Below are positions 1 to 8,547 of a stretch of 64,000 nucleotides of DNA, one piece after another. Position numbers and translations under genes: made by a program. The stretch covers positions 1 through 64,000 of the forward strand of contig CAKUDG010000014.1 in NCBI GenBank assembly GCA_934644965.1. Reading direction: 5' to 3'. The DNA comes from an uncultured Victivallales bacterium. Its GTDB lineage: Bacteria; Verrucomicrobiota; Lentisphaeria; Victivallales; UBA1829. Numbering within the stretch: the first letter of the stretch is position 1; each line of letters opens with the position of its first letter. The notes under the pieces are model-generated. The model made no database searches. It was not told the origin of the DNA and saw nothing but the letters and a program-made list of their open reading frames with translations.

Positions 1-466
1 CCATTCGCCGCCGCTGCGATTCCACATACTGAAAGGAGCCGGAAGTCCGCAGCAGTGCAATGTACTCCTCGGCATGGGAGCGGCGGACATCCCGGAGATT
101 CACGACTTCCGGATGCGACTGGGCCATCCATGCCGTGAAATCCCCCCAGTAGGAGATCTTCTGCGCGAGCTGTTTTGCTCCCGGCATCCGTTTCTTCGGC
201 TTCTTCAAATAGAGTTCGAGTGCGTCGGCCAGCGGTACGGCACTTCCTCCGGTCAGCTGATCAGCGAAGTTGTCGATCAATGCCTTGACGCTCTTCTGTT
301 CGCTGGCGGTTTTGGCGGTCTCCTTGATCTTCTTCTCATAAGCCAGGGCGGAACGTTCCGTGGTACATCCTTCGCAGACGCCGTAGAACCATTTCCCGCC
401 CTGCATGAATTTATAGTGATACTCCCGGGTCTCGCCGTATTTGCTCTTACGCTTGAAAACCGACAT
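1..466 (-). CDS. Tyrosine-type site-specific integrase, N-terminal part (runs off the left edge)
   Basis: Reading leftwards from the ATG at 464-466, preceded by a strong AGGAGGTG ribosome binding site, the frame stays open for 155 codons to the window edge. The product begins MSVFKRKSKYGETREYHYKF and contains a lysine-rich beta-strand segment followed by a helical region (ALELYLKKPKKRMPGAKQ, then DVRRSHAEEYIALLR). This matches the arm-binding plus SAM-like core-binding layout of phage-type tyrosine recombinases; the catalytic R-H-R-Y domain would lie beyond the edge. The gene sits about 115 bases from a tRNA 3' fragment and reads away from it, as integrases next to attachment sites do. Family assignment is by layout and context, so it is good but not certain. 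Confidence 0.75.
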   Translation of the reverse strand, partial: MSVFKRKSKYGETREYHYKFMQGGKWFYGVCEGCTTERSALAYEKKIKETAKTASEQKSVKALIDNFADQLTGGSAVPLADALELYLKKPKKRMPGAKQLAQKISYWGDFTAWMAQSHPEVVNLRDVRRSHAEEYIALLRTSGSFQYVESQRRRM

Positions 467-527
467 CGCGCACCTCCTGACCGATGGTGCTACAATATAC
501 CGCAAACAGCAACATTTCAAACAGCGA

Positions 528-549
528 TTAGAACATTTTTAGAACATTT
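528..549. repeat. Tandem 11-bp repeat between integrase start and att site
   Basis: TTAGAACATTT occurs twice head to tail (528-538 and 539-549), with a further AACATTT at 511-517. The position between the integrase start codon and the tRNA fragment fits integrase arm sites or an excisionase operator. Function is inferred. Confidence 0.5.
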
Positions 550-583
550 CCCCAAAATATCGCCGTTTTAAGCTCAAAATAAA

Positions 584-633
<50 letters not shown>

Positions 634-730
634 CCTTGTTTCCCTTCATCATCAACAAAATCAAGCAAACAACAACTGCTCACGGACGATATTTGTTGTG
701 CTGGTGTCACAGGACCTGTTTTTTGAAAAA

Positions 731-770
731 AATCTCCTCTCCGAATGTTCTCCGGGGGGGTGAGGAGATT
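731..770 (-). terminator. Hairpin with T-run on the minus strand
   Basis: A perfect 9-bp inverted repeat, AATCTCCTC at 731-739 and GAGGAGATT at 762-770, with a 22-base G-rich loop. On the minus strand the stem runs straight into eight T residues, so it could terminate leftward transcription into the mobile element. No convincing minus-strand gene ends here, so its use is unproven. Confidence 0.4.
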
Positions 771-1040
771 CCTGAAGCGTTATTCCTCCGCTCCGCCGCC
801 TGAATGCCGTTATGGATCGGGGGGGCGGGAAAAACGAATTCTCATGGAATTCCTCTTTTTTCCCCGCCTTTTTGAAGATCATTTTTTGGCATCTTCCCGG
901 AAGGGAGGAATCGACCGCCCTACTCCTTCTCCAAGATAGAGAATCATCGTGCTGCAAAAGGGGGAATTCCCGGAGAGGAATCCCCTTGCGGATCTCTTCC
1001 CGGAGAGATATATTCCCTGATGGAAATAAAAAAACAACAT

Positions 1041-1067
1041 TCATCCTGTACAAATCATCCTGTACAA
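1041..1067. promoter_or_regulatory. Direct repeat upstream of zupT, possible operator
   Basis: TCATCCTGTACAA is present twice (1041-1053 and 1055-1067), one base apart, so each TGTACA palindrome core recurs every 14 bp. It lies 57-83 bases before the ZIP transporter start. A metal-responsive repressor site is a reasonable guess but not shown. Confidence 0.35.
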
Positions 1068-1123
1068 TTCAGGAATCAGAGAGAGAGAGATCCACCGGAA
1101 TCTCAGATAAAGGACCCCCCGTC

Positions 1124-1942
1124 ATGATGATCGCAGATTCGAATTTTCTTCTGGTCATGGGCATGACCGCTTTCGCAGGACTGGCCACCGGCATCGGCGG
1201 CGCAGTCGCCTTTTTTGCCAAACGAACCAATGCGCGCCTTCTTTCCGCCTCGCTGGGTTTTTCAGGGGGAGTCATGCTGTATATTTCCTTTGTGGAACTG
1301 CTTGCGGGAGCGGAAAACAGTCTGAGAGAACAGTTCGGGGGATCCCGGGGAGCGGCATGCGCAGTTCTTGCATTTTTCGGAGGAATCCTTCTTGCCGCCC
1401 TGATCGACCGCCTGATCCCGGCGGTGGAAAATCCTCACGAAGCCCACGGAGTCGAAGAAATCGACACGGGGGCTCTTTCCGTTGAAAACAGGAAAAAGCT
1501 GGGACGTTCAGGAGTTCTGTTTGCACTGGCTATCGGCATTCACAATTTTCCGGAAGGGCTGGCCACTTTCGCGGCAGGAATGAACAGTCTGGAGCTGGGA
1601 GTTTCCATTGCTCTGGCAATTGCGATTCATAATGTGCCGGAAGGGATCGCGGTGTCCGTCCCTCTGTTTTATGCGACGGGGAGCCGGGAGAAAGCCTTTT
1701 TCTATTCCTGTCTTTCCGGTCTGGCGGAACCGACGGGAGCTCTGGCGGGATATCTGATTCTGCATCCGTTCCTGAATGAAACGATACTGCAGATTCTTTT
1801 TGCCCTCGTCGCCGGGATCATGGTATTCATCACCTTCGACGAACTTCTCCCTGCCGCGGAACGCTACGGGGAACATCACATCTCCCTGTACGGCCTGATC
1901 GGAGGAATGCTCCTGATGGCACTCGTCCTCAGCGCAGTGTGA
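1124..1942 (+). CDS. zupT: ZIP-family divalent metal (zinc) transporter
   Basis: A 272-residue polytopic membrane protein that would import zinc and possibly other divalent metals. The metal-binding helices carry HNFPEG (residues 140-145) and HNVPEG (169-174), the paired signature of the ZupT/ZIP family, and several hydrophobic segments span the whole length. Length is close to the E. coli protein. The frame is open further upstream, but ATG at 1124 is preceded by AAAGGA and starts directly at the first membrane segment, so it was chosen. A loop around residues 100-125 has acidic and histidine residues, as in other members. It stands alone; the next gene is 128 bases downstream. Confidence 0.9.
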   Translation: MMIADSNFLLVMGMTAFAGLATGIGGAVAFFAKRTNARLLSASLGFSGGVMLYISFVELLAGAENSLREQFGGSRGAACAVLAFFGGILLAALIDRLIPAVENPHEAHGVEEIDTGALSVENRKKLGRSGVLFALAIGIHNFPEGLATFAAGMNSLELGVSIALAIAIHNVPEGIAVSVPLFYATGSREKAFFYSCLSGLAEPTGALAGYLILHPFLNETILQILFALVAGIMVFITFDELLPAAERYGEHHISLYGLIGGMLLMALVLSAV

Positions 1943-2070
1943 GCGAAATAAGTAAGAGGGAAAATGCTTTTCCGGATTGAAAATCCGAAACACAGAGAGT
2001 ATGGTACGGTCTCTGGACGAACCGTATCCCGCAAATACCATTCCCTAAATCATATAACACAAGGATTTTC

Positions 2071-4068
2071 ATGATGACAGATCCGTGCCTGATGAAAAAA
2101 GCCGCCGACACCGTCCGTATGCTTTCCGCCGATGCCATTCAAAAAGCGAAATCCGGACACCCCGGCATGCCGATGGGCTGTGCAGATTTTGCCGTGAGTC
2201 TCTGGCAGAACCACATGCGCCATAATCCGGGGAATCCCCTCTGGCTCGGACGCGACCGCTTCGTTCTTTCCGCAGGACATGGATCCATGCTTCTCTACAG
2301 CCTTCTGCATTTGTACGGATACGGACTGTCCATGGAGGAACTCCGGAATTTCCGCCAGTGGGGAAGCCTCACACCGGGACATCCGGAATACGGGCACACG
2401 GCAGGAGTCGATGTGACGACGGGACCGCTGGGATCCGGTCTGGCTTCGGCCGTCGGTCTGGCCTGCGCGGCGAAATCTTTCGCCGCCGTCACCGGGCTGG
2501 ATAAAACCGGACTCATGAATCATAAAATCTATGTCATCGCCGGAGACGGCTGCATGATGGAAGGCACCACCCATGAGGCCTGTTCGTTTGCCGGACATCA
2601 GAAACTCGACAATCTCATCTGCTTTTACGATTCAAACGGAATCAGCATCGAAGGCGGGACCTCCCTTGCGTTCACGGAAGATGTCGGCATGCGTTTCACC
2701 GCCTACGGATGGCGCGTGCTCCACTGCGGAAACGCCAATGACCCCGTGCAGGTGGACCAGGTCCTGAACGAGGCAAAGGGTTCCGACGGCCGCCCCACCC
2801 TCATCATCGGCCGCACCGTCATCGGATACGGATCCCCCGGAAAGGCCGGAAAGAGCAGTTCCCACGGGGAGCCTCTCGGCGCAGAAGAACTGGCCGCGAC
2901 AAAAAAAGCACTCGGATTCCCGGAAGAAGAATTCCATGTGCCTGCGGAAGTCGCTGAAATGACCGCTGCACGCGCCCGCGAACTGGCGGAGGAAGCCGCC
3001 GCGTGGGATGCGGAATTCCAGAAGTTCCTGGAGGCCAATCCCGAAAAAGCGGCACTGATTTCCAGCCTTCTTTCAAAGGAAGTGCCGGAAAACCTCCTGG
3101 AGGAACTGCTTGCGGCGGCGCCGGTCGACAAGCCTGTGGCAACAAGGGCTTCCAGCGGGACCATTCTCCAGACCGTGGCCCGTCTGGTCCCCGCCCTCTG
3201 CGGAGGATCCGCCGATCTCGCACCCTCCACCAAGACGGAAATCAAGGGCGCCGGATGGTTCTCTCCGGAAGACCGCACGGGAAGAAATTATCATTTCGGC
3301 GTGCGTGAACTCGGGATGGCTCTCTGCGCCAACGGGATGGCCCTCTACGGAGCCGCCATCCCGTTCTGTTCGACTTTCTTTGTGTTTTCCGACTACATGA
3401 AACCGGCAATCCGGCTGGCTGCGCTTCAGAAGCTGCCGGTGATTTACGTGCTGACCCATGACTCGTTCTATGTCGGGGAAGACGGTCCGACTCACGAACC
3501 CGTCGAACAGCTTGCGATGCTTCGTTCCACCCCCGGAGTCACGGTGATTCGTCCGGCGGAAGCCCATGAAGCGGCTGCGGCCTGGGCGTATGCCGTCAAG
3601 GCCGGGACGCCGGTCGCCCTGGTCCTGACCCGTCAGGATCTCGCTCCGCTTTCTGCGGAGCAGGCTTCAAAAATGAATCTGGAAAAAGGTGCCTATGTGG
3701 TTTCGGAGGATCCGGATTTTGAAGCAGTCCTGATCGGAACGGGTTCCGAATTGAATCTGGCGCTTTCCGCGGCGGAAATCCTGCGGACAAAAGGGAAAAA
3801 GATCCGCGTGGTGTCAATGCCTTCCCAGGAACTCTTCCTGCGGCAGGACAGGGAATACCGCGATTCCGTTCTGCCGCCTTCCTGCAGAAAACGCATTTCG
3901 ATCGAGGCTGCTTCCACTTTTGGATGGAAACGCTTCACAGGAGAGGACGGAATGGAAATCGGACTCGACCACTTCGGTGCGTCCGCCCCGTACAAAGTCC
4001 TTGCGGAAAAATTCGGATTCACTCCCGACGCGGTCGCGGAAAAGGCGGAAAGCTATCTCAACTCCTGA
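2071..4068 (+). CDS. tkt: Transketolase
   Basis: A 665-residue transketolase, the thiamine-diphosphate enzyme that moves two-carbon units between sugar phosphates in the non-oxidative pentose phosphate pathway. Full length for the family. The N-terminal half has the substrate/cofactor histidines (SGHPGMPMG with His30, AGHGSM near residue 70, SSHGEPLG) and the TPP motif GDGCMMEG near 158-165 ending in SNGISIEG. The middle domain has the pyrimidine-binding region (GVRELGM, STFFVFSDYMKPAIRLAA) and THDSFYVGEDGPTHEP, typical of bacterial transketolases. Start ATG at 2071 follows AAGGA; a second ATG follows at once. Cytoplasmic, apparently monocistronic. Confidence 0.97.
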   Translation: MMTDPCLMKKAADTVRMLSADAIQKAKSGHPGMPMGCADFAVSLWQNHMRHNPGNPLWLGRDRFVLSAGHGSMLLYSLLHLYGYGLSMEELRNFRQWGSLTPGHPEYGHTAGVDVTTGPLGSGLASAVGLACAAKSFAAVTGLDKTGLMNHKIYVIAGDGCMMEGTTHEACSFAGHQKLDNLICFYDSNGISIEGGTSLAFTEDVGMRFTAYGWRVLHCGNANDPVQVDQVLNEAKGSDGRPTLIIGRTVIGYGSPGKAGKSSSHGEPLGAEELAATKKALGFPEEEFHVPAEVAEMTAARARELAEEAAAWDAEFQKFLEANPEKAALISSLLSKEVPENLLEELLAAAPVDKPVATRASSGTILQTVARLVPALCGGSADLAPSTKTEIKGAGWFSPEDRTGRNYHFGVRELGMALCANGMALYGAAIPFCSTFFVFSDYMKPAIRLAALQKLPVIYVLTHDSFYVGEDGPTHEPVEQLAMLRSTPGVTVIRPAEAHEAAAAWAYAVKAGTPVALVLTRQDLAPLSAEQASKMNLEKGAYVVSEDPDFEAVLIGTGSELNLALSAAEILRTKGKKIRVVSMPSQELFLRQDREYRDSVLPPSCRKRISIEAASTFGWKRFTGEDGMEIGLDHFGASAPYKVLAEKFGFTPDAVAEKAESYLNS

Positions 4069-4129
4069 AGAAAAAAGTTCTGAGACAAGCTGAAGTGGAC
4101 AACTGAAAACAAAAAAAACAGGAGCAGAA

Positions 4130-5530
4130 ATGAAAATACATTCTCTCACAACGTCAGCCCTTCTGCTGCCACTGATTCTTTTCCAGGCCACAGGAGACGA
4201 GCAGAAAAATACACAGGAAAACGAGCAGAAGAAGCCCTCCTATATCGACTTCCGGTGGGTGCCGGTCAAAATCGAATCGGAAAAGCCCGACAGCGAAGTG
4301 CGGAATCAGTTCGACTTCACTCTGCCGCTTCACGGACAGTATCTGACCAATCCCTCCAGTGATTCCGTCACCATCACCTGGATCACGCGCGTTCCCTGCG
4401 GCGCCGGAATCGAATACCGCGAAAAAGGATCCGAGGAATTCAAAAGAGTCTGGAAAAAGTTCTACGGCCAGATTGACTGCTCCTCCGATCTGCACAGCAT
4501 TCATCTGGAAAATCTGAAGCCGGGAACGGAGTATGAATATCGTTTTGTGACAGTCCCGAACCCCTTCATGGCGTACGACACCACAACCCGGACAGGGAAG
4601 GAAATCTATTCCTTCCGGACGCTGGATCCCGGAAAAACAACCTACAAGGTCTTTTTTGTGGCGGATCATCACGGCGCGGCACGTCTGGCGCTGGACCCGC
4701 TGGTGGAATATTCCGGAGCGGAGGATGCGGACTTCTACGTCTTCCTCGGCGACAACGTCGAAGACAACATGAACCATGCCCGCTACTTCATGACTCAGGG
4801 ATTCCTGGACGACGTTTCCAGAAAGTGGGGCAAAAGCAAACCCACCGTCTTCCTCCGCGGCAATCATGACATCTCCGGACGCGAACAGTATGACTTCGGA
4901 AAATATTTCCCCCGCAAGGACGGAAAAAGCTATTTCGCCTTTTCCCAGGGGAAAGTCCTGTTCATCGTCCTGGATTCCATGTGGTCGAAAGCCAGTCCCA
5001 ACATGCCGGAGCAGACAGCCGCTTATCAGGATTATTTCCGGGAACAGGCCCAATGGCTCCGGGATCTGAAAAAAACTCAGGCGTGGAAGGATGCCGAGTT
5101 CCGGATCGTCATGGCGCATGTCGCCACCCACGGAGGCAGCGGAGGAACTCAGTACATGGCGGAGTTCTTCAAGGACGTCCTGAACGATCCGTCTCCCGAA
5201 GGCAGAATTCATTACTTCCTCGCCGGGCATGAGCACTCCTGCATCCGGATCGATCCGCGTTCCGCGGACACCAAGGTGTCCCGTCCGAGAGGAGTTCAGC
5301 CCTTCCAGGGTGACTTCAATTACGGACTGCTCATCGTGAATATGTGGGATGCACTGATTCTCAATGTCGAACCCGGAAAACTCACTTTCACCAGCTATGA
5401 CTGCAGAAAAAACGGGGAAATTCGCGATTCCTTCATCGTCACGCCCGATGGCGCCGTCAAGGATAACATCGAAGGGGTGAAGGTCTTTCCTCCTCCGGCC
5501 CCGAAAGCTCCTCCGGCACGCAAAAAATAA
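4130..5530 (+). CDS. Secreted calcineurin-like metallophosphoesterase (purple acid phosphatase type)
   Basis: A 466-residue exported phosphatase. It starts with a short basic n-region and hydrophobic core (LTTSALLLPLILFQATG), a plausible signal peptide. Residues 60-160 look like the fibronectin-type domain of purple acid phosphatases (sequence ending in LKPGTEYEYRF). The dimetal phosphoesterase motifs follow in order: DHHG (near 178), GDN (near 206), RGNHD (near 242), AHVATHGG (near 328) and AGHEHS (near 365). The C-terminus is proline and lysine rich. Substrate cannot be told from sequence; nucleotides or phosphorylated glycans are possible. Start ATG at 4130 follows AGGAG. A strong terminator lies 87 bases after the stop. 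Confidence 0.85.
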   Translation: MKIHSLTTSALLLPLILFQATGDEQKNTQENEQKKPSYIDFRWVPVKIESEKPDSEVRNQFDFTLPLHGQYLTNPSSDSVTITWITRVPCGAGIEYREKGSEEFKRVWKKFYGQIDCSSDLHSIHLENLKPGTEYEYRFVTVPNPFMAYDTTTRTGKEIYSFRTLDPGKTTYKVFFVADHHGAARLALDPLVEYSGAEDADFYVFLGDNVEDNMNHARYFMTQGFLDDVSRKWGKSKPTVFLRGNHDISGREQYDFGKYFPRKDGKSYFAFSQGKVLFIVLDSMWSKASPNMPEQTAAYQDYFREQAQWLRDLKKTQAWKDAEFRIVMAHVATHGGSGGTQYMAEFFKDVLNDPSPEGRIHYFLAGHEHSCIRIDPRSADTKVSRPRGVQPFQGDFNYGLLIVNMWDALILNVEPGKLTFTSYDCRKNGEIRDSFIVTPDGAVKDNIEGVKVFPPPAPKAPPARKK

Positions 5531-5616
5531 GACAGCGGAACGGGAGCGCGGGGAATTGCGTCCGGTATTCGATTCCTCCCGCACTCACGACAAGAGATCC
5601 GCATCCTTTTCTCCAA

Positions 5617-5658
5617 GCCTTCAGCGGAGCGAGCTTCCGCTGAAGGCGGATTTTTTTT
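5617..5658 (+). terminator. Rho-independent terminator after the metallophosphatase
   Basis: A perfect 12-bp stem (5617-5628 with 5636-5647, GCCTTCAGCGGA and its complement), a 7-base loop and an eight-T run at 5651-5658. One of the clearest terminators in the window. Confidence 0.9.
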
Positions 5659-5869
5659 CATCCAGCAGAGACACACTCGGGGATTCTCCCTTTCCCGGGC
5701 TTTACCCTTCTCCGGCACACCGTTGTTGCGGCATCGCTTTCTGCATCCTTCCTCCTCTCTGCAGCAGGAGGCGTTTTCTGACAGTCCGCCGCCCGAATGC
5801 GCCCCCCTCCTCCCCGGAGGAGATGACACCGCCCTTCCCCCGTTTTGAGCAGCAAAAAATGAAAACGGC

Positions 5870-5898
5870 TTGAAAACAGTTCCTGCCGGAGCTACAGT
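5870..5898 (+). promoter_or_regulatory. Sigma-70-type promoter of the polyphosphate operon
   Basis: TTGAAA at 5870-5875, a 17-base spacer and TACAGT at 5893-5898, 67 bases before the ROK kinase start. Predicted by eye from consensus and position. Confidence 0.5.
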
Positions 5899-5965
5899 TC
5901 CTTCCACAAAAACATGGGAATGTGAAAATCAGGGAAAAAAAAGGAGCTCAAGGAGGCTTTTTCGG

Positions 5966-6943
5966 ATGTCAAATGAACTCGCATTGGGAATCGATCTTGG
6001 GGGAACAAAAATCTATGCGATCGTCACAGACAGGGAAAACCATATTGTGTCGGAAGCGAAAATGTCGACCGGAGTCGGATCCGATCCGTCAGAGCTGGTC
6101 GAAGACATTCTTCATCTGGGAGAGGAAACCCTGTCGAGAATCGGAGTGTCTCTGAACGAAGTTCCCCATATCGGACTTGCCGTTCCCTCCTCCGTCGATC
6201 CGGCAACAGGGGACTGCTTTCACGCCCCCAACCTCGGGCTGAAAAATTTTTCTCTGAAAGAAATCTTTCATTCCCGCCTGAAACGCGATATCTGGCTCGG
6301 GAATGACGGGAATCTGGGAATTCTCGGGGAGTATCATTACGGAGCGGGGCGGGGATTCCGGACCCTGATCGGATATTACGTCGGGACCGGACTCGGCGGA
6401 GGAATCATCATAGACGGGAAACTCCACTGCGGCAACTCCGGTCTGGCCGGGGAGTTCGGGCATGCCATTGTCCGCGAAGGAGGGCGGCGCTGCGGCTGCG
6501 GGCACCGTGGCTGCGCAGAAGCCTACTGCAGCAAGATCGCCTTTGTCAAAGCCCTCAAGAAAGAAGTCTACAAACGCGGGAGCAAAACCATGCTCCCCCC
6601 GGATAAGTTCAACCGCGATTCACGGAACATCAAAAGCAAACAGCTGGCAAAAGCCTATGCGGCAGGGGATCCCGCCGTACGTAAAGTCGTCGATAAAGGA
6701 GCGTTCATGCTCGGTGTGGCGGCGGCCTCGGCATGTGCCATCGTGGCTCCGGACTGCATCATTCTGGGAGGAGGAGTGGTGTCCTCCATGGGGACCGATC
6801 TCTATCCCGCCTTCAAAGCGGGATTTGATCAGCATCTTTTCGGGCTTGATCCGGAAAGAGTCGCCATCCGTTTTTCCACGCTCGGAGACACCGCCGTCGC
6901 GATGGGGGCGACGTTTCTGGCCAGAAACAAAGGAAAGGTCTGA
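5966..6943 (+). CDS. ROK-family sugar kinase (glucokinase-like)
   Basis: A 325-residue ROK kinase that would phosphorylate a hexose such as glucose. It has the N-terminal phosphate loop GIDLGGTKIYAIV (from residue 8), the catalytic-Asp region GNDGNLGILGE, the GTGLGGG loop, and the ROK zinc signature AGEFGH followed by CGCGHRGCAE (about 177-186). Start ATG at 5966 is chosen because AGGAGG stands nine bases upstream, although the frame opens earlier. Only four bases separate its stop from the exopolyphosphatase gene, and polyphosphate kinase follows, so it is the first gene of a polyphosphate operon. Some ROK kinases use polyphosphate as donor, but those usually lack the zinc motif seen here, so the phosphate donor is open. 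Confidence 0.88.
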   Translation: MSNELALGIDLGGTKIYAIVTDRENHIVSEAKMSTGVGSDPSELVEDILHLGEETLSRIGVSLNEVPHIGLAVPSSVDPATGDCFHAPNLGLKNFSLKEIFHSRLKRDIWLGNDGNLGILGEYHYGAGRGFRTLIGYYVGTGLGGGIIIDGKLHCGNSGLAGEFGHAIVREGGRRCGCGHRGCAEAYCSKIAFVKALKKEVYKRGSKTMLPPDKFNRDSRNIKSKQLAKAYAAGDPAVRKVVDKGAFMLGVAAASACAIVAPDCIILGGGVVSSMGTDLYPAFKAGFDQHLFGLDPERVAIRFSTLGDTAVAMGATFLARNKGKV

Positions 6944-6947
6944 ACTC

Positions 6948-8498
6948 ATGCCGGCGGGGAAAAAACAGGAGAAGATTGTTCTGTCCACGATCGATCTCGG
7001 CGCCCATTCCGCACGCATGCTGATCGCGGAGGTGAACTGCCGGACACGGGAAGTCACGGAACTCGAAGAGCTCGAAGTTTCCATTCCCATCGGATCCAAC
7101 GTCTTCCAGAGAGGCAGAATCCATAATGACACCATGCGCATGCTCTGCGGCATCTTCGCCAACTTCCGGAAAAAGATGAAGGAATACGGCGTCACTCATT
7201 ACCGGGCCATCGGCACAAGCGCCGTGAGGGAAGCGTCCAATTCGGAAATTCTGATTGAACGGATCCGCCACGCCACAGGAATCGAACTGCGCATCTTCGA
7301 GGGAACGGACGAGGCCAGACTCGATTACCTGACCGTCATGAACGATGTTCCCGCCCGGTACGGCTTCCGGACGAAATCCACTCTGATCGCCGATATCGGG
7401 ACCGGAGCCTGTCAGGTGAGTTCCTATGAAAGCGGGCGTCTCTGCTTCACGGAAACGATCAAGGTCGGCACCTTGCGCGTGCTGGAACTGATGCCGCATA
7501 CCGTCTCCAGCAGTGCGATTCTGCAATATCTCACACCCGTGATAGACAAGTCGTTCAGCGAACTGGAACATATTGCCTCCAGCCTGCAGTCGGAATACAT
7601 CATTGCCATGGGGTCCTCCGTCCGGATGCTGATGAGCATTTTCAGCGGGAATACGGAAGGGAAGAGGAAGAAGAAGCCGGCGCCCCTCCCGGTCAGCAAA
7701 GACGCCTTTGAAGAGATGCGTTCGGTCATCACGAGTCTGAGCATTGAGGAAATCTGTGATGAATACGATATTGCCCAGGATCTCGGGGAAGCGGTCATTC
7801 CCTGCTTCATCATCATAGACAATCTCTTTAAAATCACGGGCGCACGCATGCTTCTCGTCCCCATGACCTCCATGAAGCACGGTCTGCTCCAGGACTATAT
7901 GAACGAACTCATCCTCGGTGAAGACTATTTTGAAAAACAAATCTACGAGATGGTCCGCATGACCGCTTTCAAGTACCGCTGTTTCAACGAATACACGAAG
8001 AGGGTGGTGGATTTTGCCGAAAAGCTTTTCGACAAACTGCAGACGCTCCACGGACTGGGGCACAGGGAATTGATTCTGCTGAAGATTGCGGCCTGTCTGC
8101 ATAAATCGGGACTCTTCGTCAACAACCAGGGATATCACAAACATTCGTATTACATTATCTCGAACACCGAAATTCCGGGGATCTCGCTGAGGGAAAGACG
8201 GATTACGGCGCTTCTGGCGCGTTATCACAGAAAAGCGCTGCCGCGTTCACAGCATCCGGAATACATGGCGCTGTCCGAAACGGACAGGAGCATAGTCAAC
8301 CGACTGGCACCGATTCTGCGTCTGGCGTGCGCGCTGGCGCTGCAGTCCGGGGATGCGTCCGGGCTGCAGATCCGGATCGGCACGGACAGAGTCGTCATTG
8401 CGGCGCGCGGGATGCGCGCCGCCCATGTGGGGGCTGTGCCGGAAATCGATCTGGAATATTTCAATTACGCCTATGCACTGCAAATTGTCCTGGAATAA
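6948..8498 (+). CDS. ppx: Exopolyphosphatase / pppGpp phosphohydrolase (Ppx/GppA family)
   Basis: A 516-residue Ppx/GppA protein that would release phosphate from polyphosphate ends or hydrolyse pppGpp. The actin-like fold is shown by TIDLGAHSARMLIAE near the N-terminus, GTSAVREASN, IFEGTDEARLDYL and the second phosphate loop IADIGTGAC. The C-terminal third (about 330-516) matches the helical HD-like domain of long family members, but the expected His-Asp pair reads LHKSG, so that domain is probably not hydrolytic. ATG at 6948 lies four bases after the kinase stop; the frame extends upstream inside the kinase gene and was trimmed for that reason. Pairing with ppk favours polyphosphate as substrate. 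Confidence 0.88.
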   Translation: MPAGKKQEKIVLSTIDLGAHSARMLIAEVNCRTREVTELEELEVSIPIGSNVFQRGRIHNDTMRMLCGIFANFRKKMKEYGVTHYRAIGTSAVREASNSEILIERIRHATGIELRIFEGTDEARLDYLTVMNDVPARYGFRTKSTLIADIGTGACQVSSYESGRLCFTETIKVGTLRVLELMPHTVSSSAILQYLTPVIDKSFSELEHIASSLQSEYIIAMGSSVRMLMSIFSGNTEGKRKKKPAPLPVSKDAFEEMRSVITSLSIEEICDEYDIAQDLGEAVIPCFIIIDNLFKITGARMLLVPMTSMKHGLLQDYMNELILGEDYFEKQIYEMVRMTAFKYRCFNEYTKRVVDFAEKLFDKLQTLHGLGHRELILLKIAACLHKSGLFVNNQGYHKHSYYIISNTEIPGISLRERRITALLARYHRKALPRSQHPEYMALSETDRSIVNRLAPILRLACALALQSGDASGLQIRIGTDRVVIAARGMRAAHVGAVPEIDLEYFNYAYALQIVLE

Positions 8499-8547
8499 GG
8501 AATGAAAACCCGTCCCGTCCTCCGGGTGGAAAGGAATCTTGATCCGC

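Larger units (their letters stand above)
634..1123. other. Intergenic region right of the att scar
   Basis: No gene could be supported here. The open frames on either strand have low-complexity, arginine-rich translations without recognisable domains. The region holds the hairpin at 731-770 and, close to the zupT start, a 13-bp direct repeat at 1041-1067 followed by a GA-rich stretch. Confidence 0.6.
5531..5965. other. Intergenic region with terminator and promoter
   Basis: No coding sequence is supported. It holds the terminator at 5617-5658 and the promoter at 5870-5898 described separately; 5660-5869 is C-rich and shows no clear signal. Confidence 0.6.

Noticed and set aside
661..1053. 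A 130-codon minus-strand frame between the att scar and zupT
   Set aside because: Basic, low-complexity translation with no domain or ribosome binding site, and it spans the hairpin and the zupT operator-like repeat.
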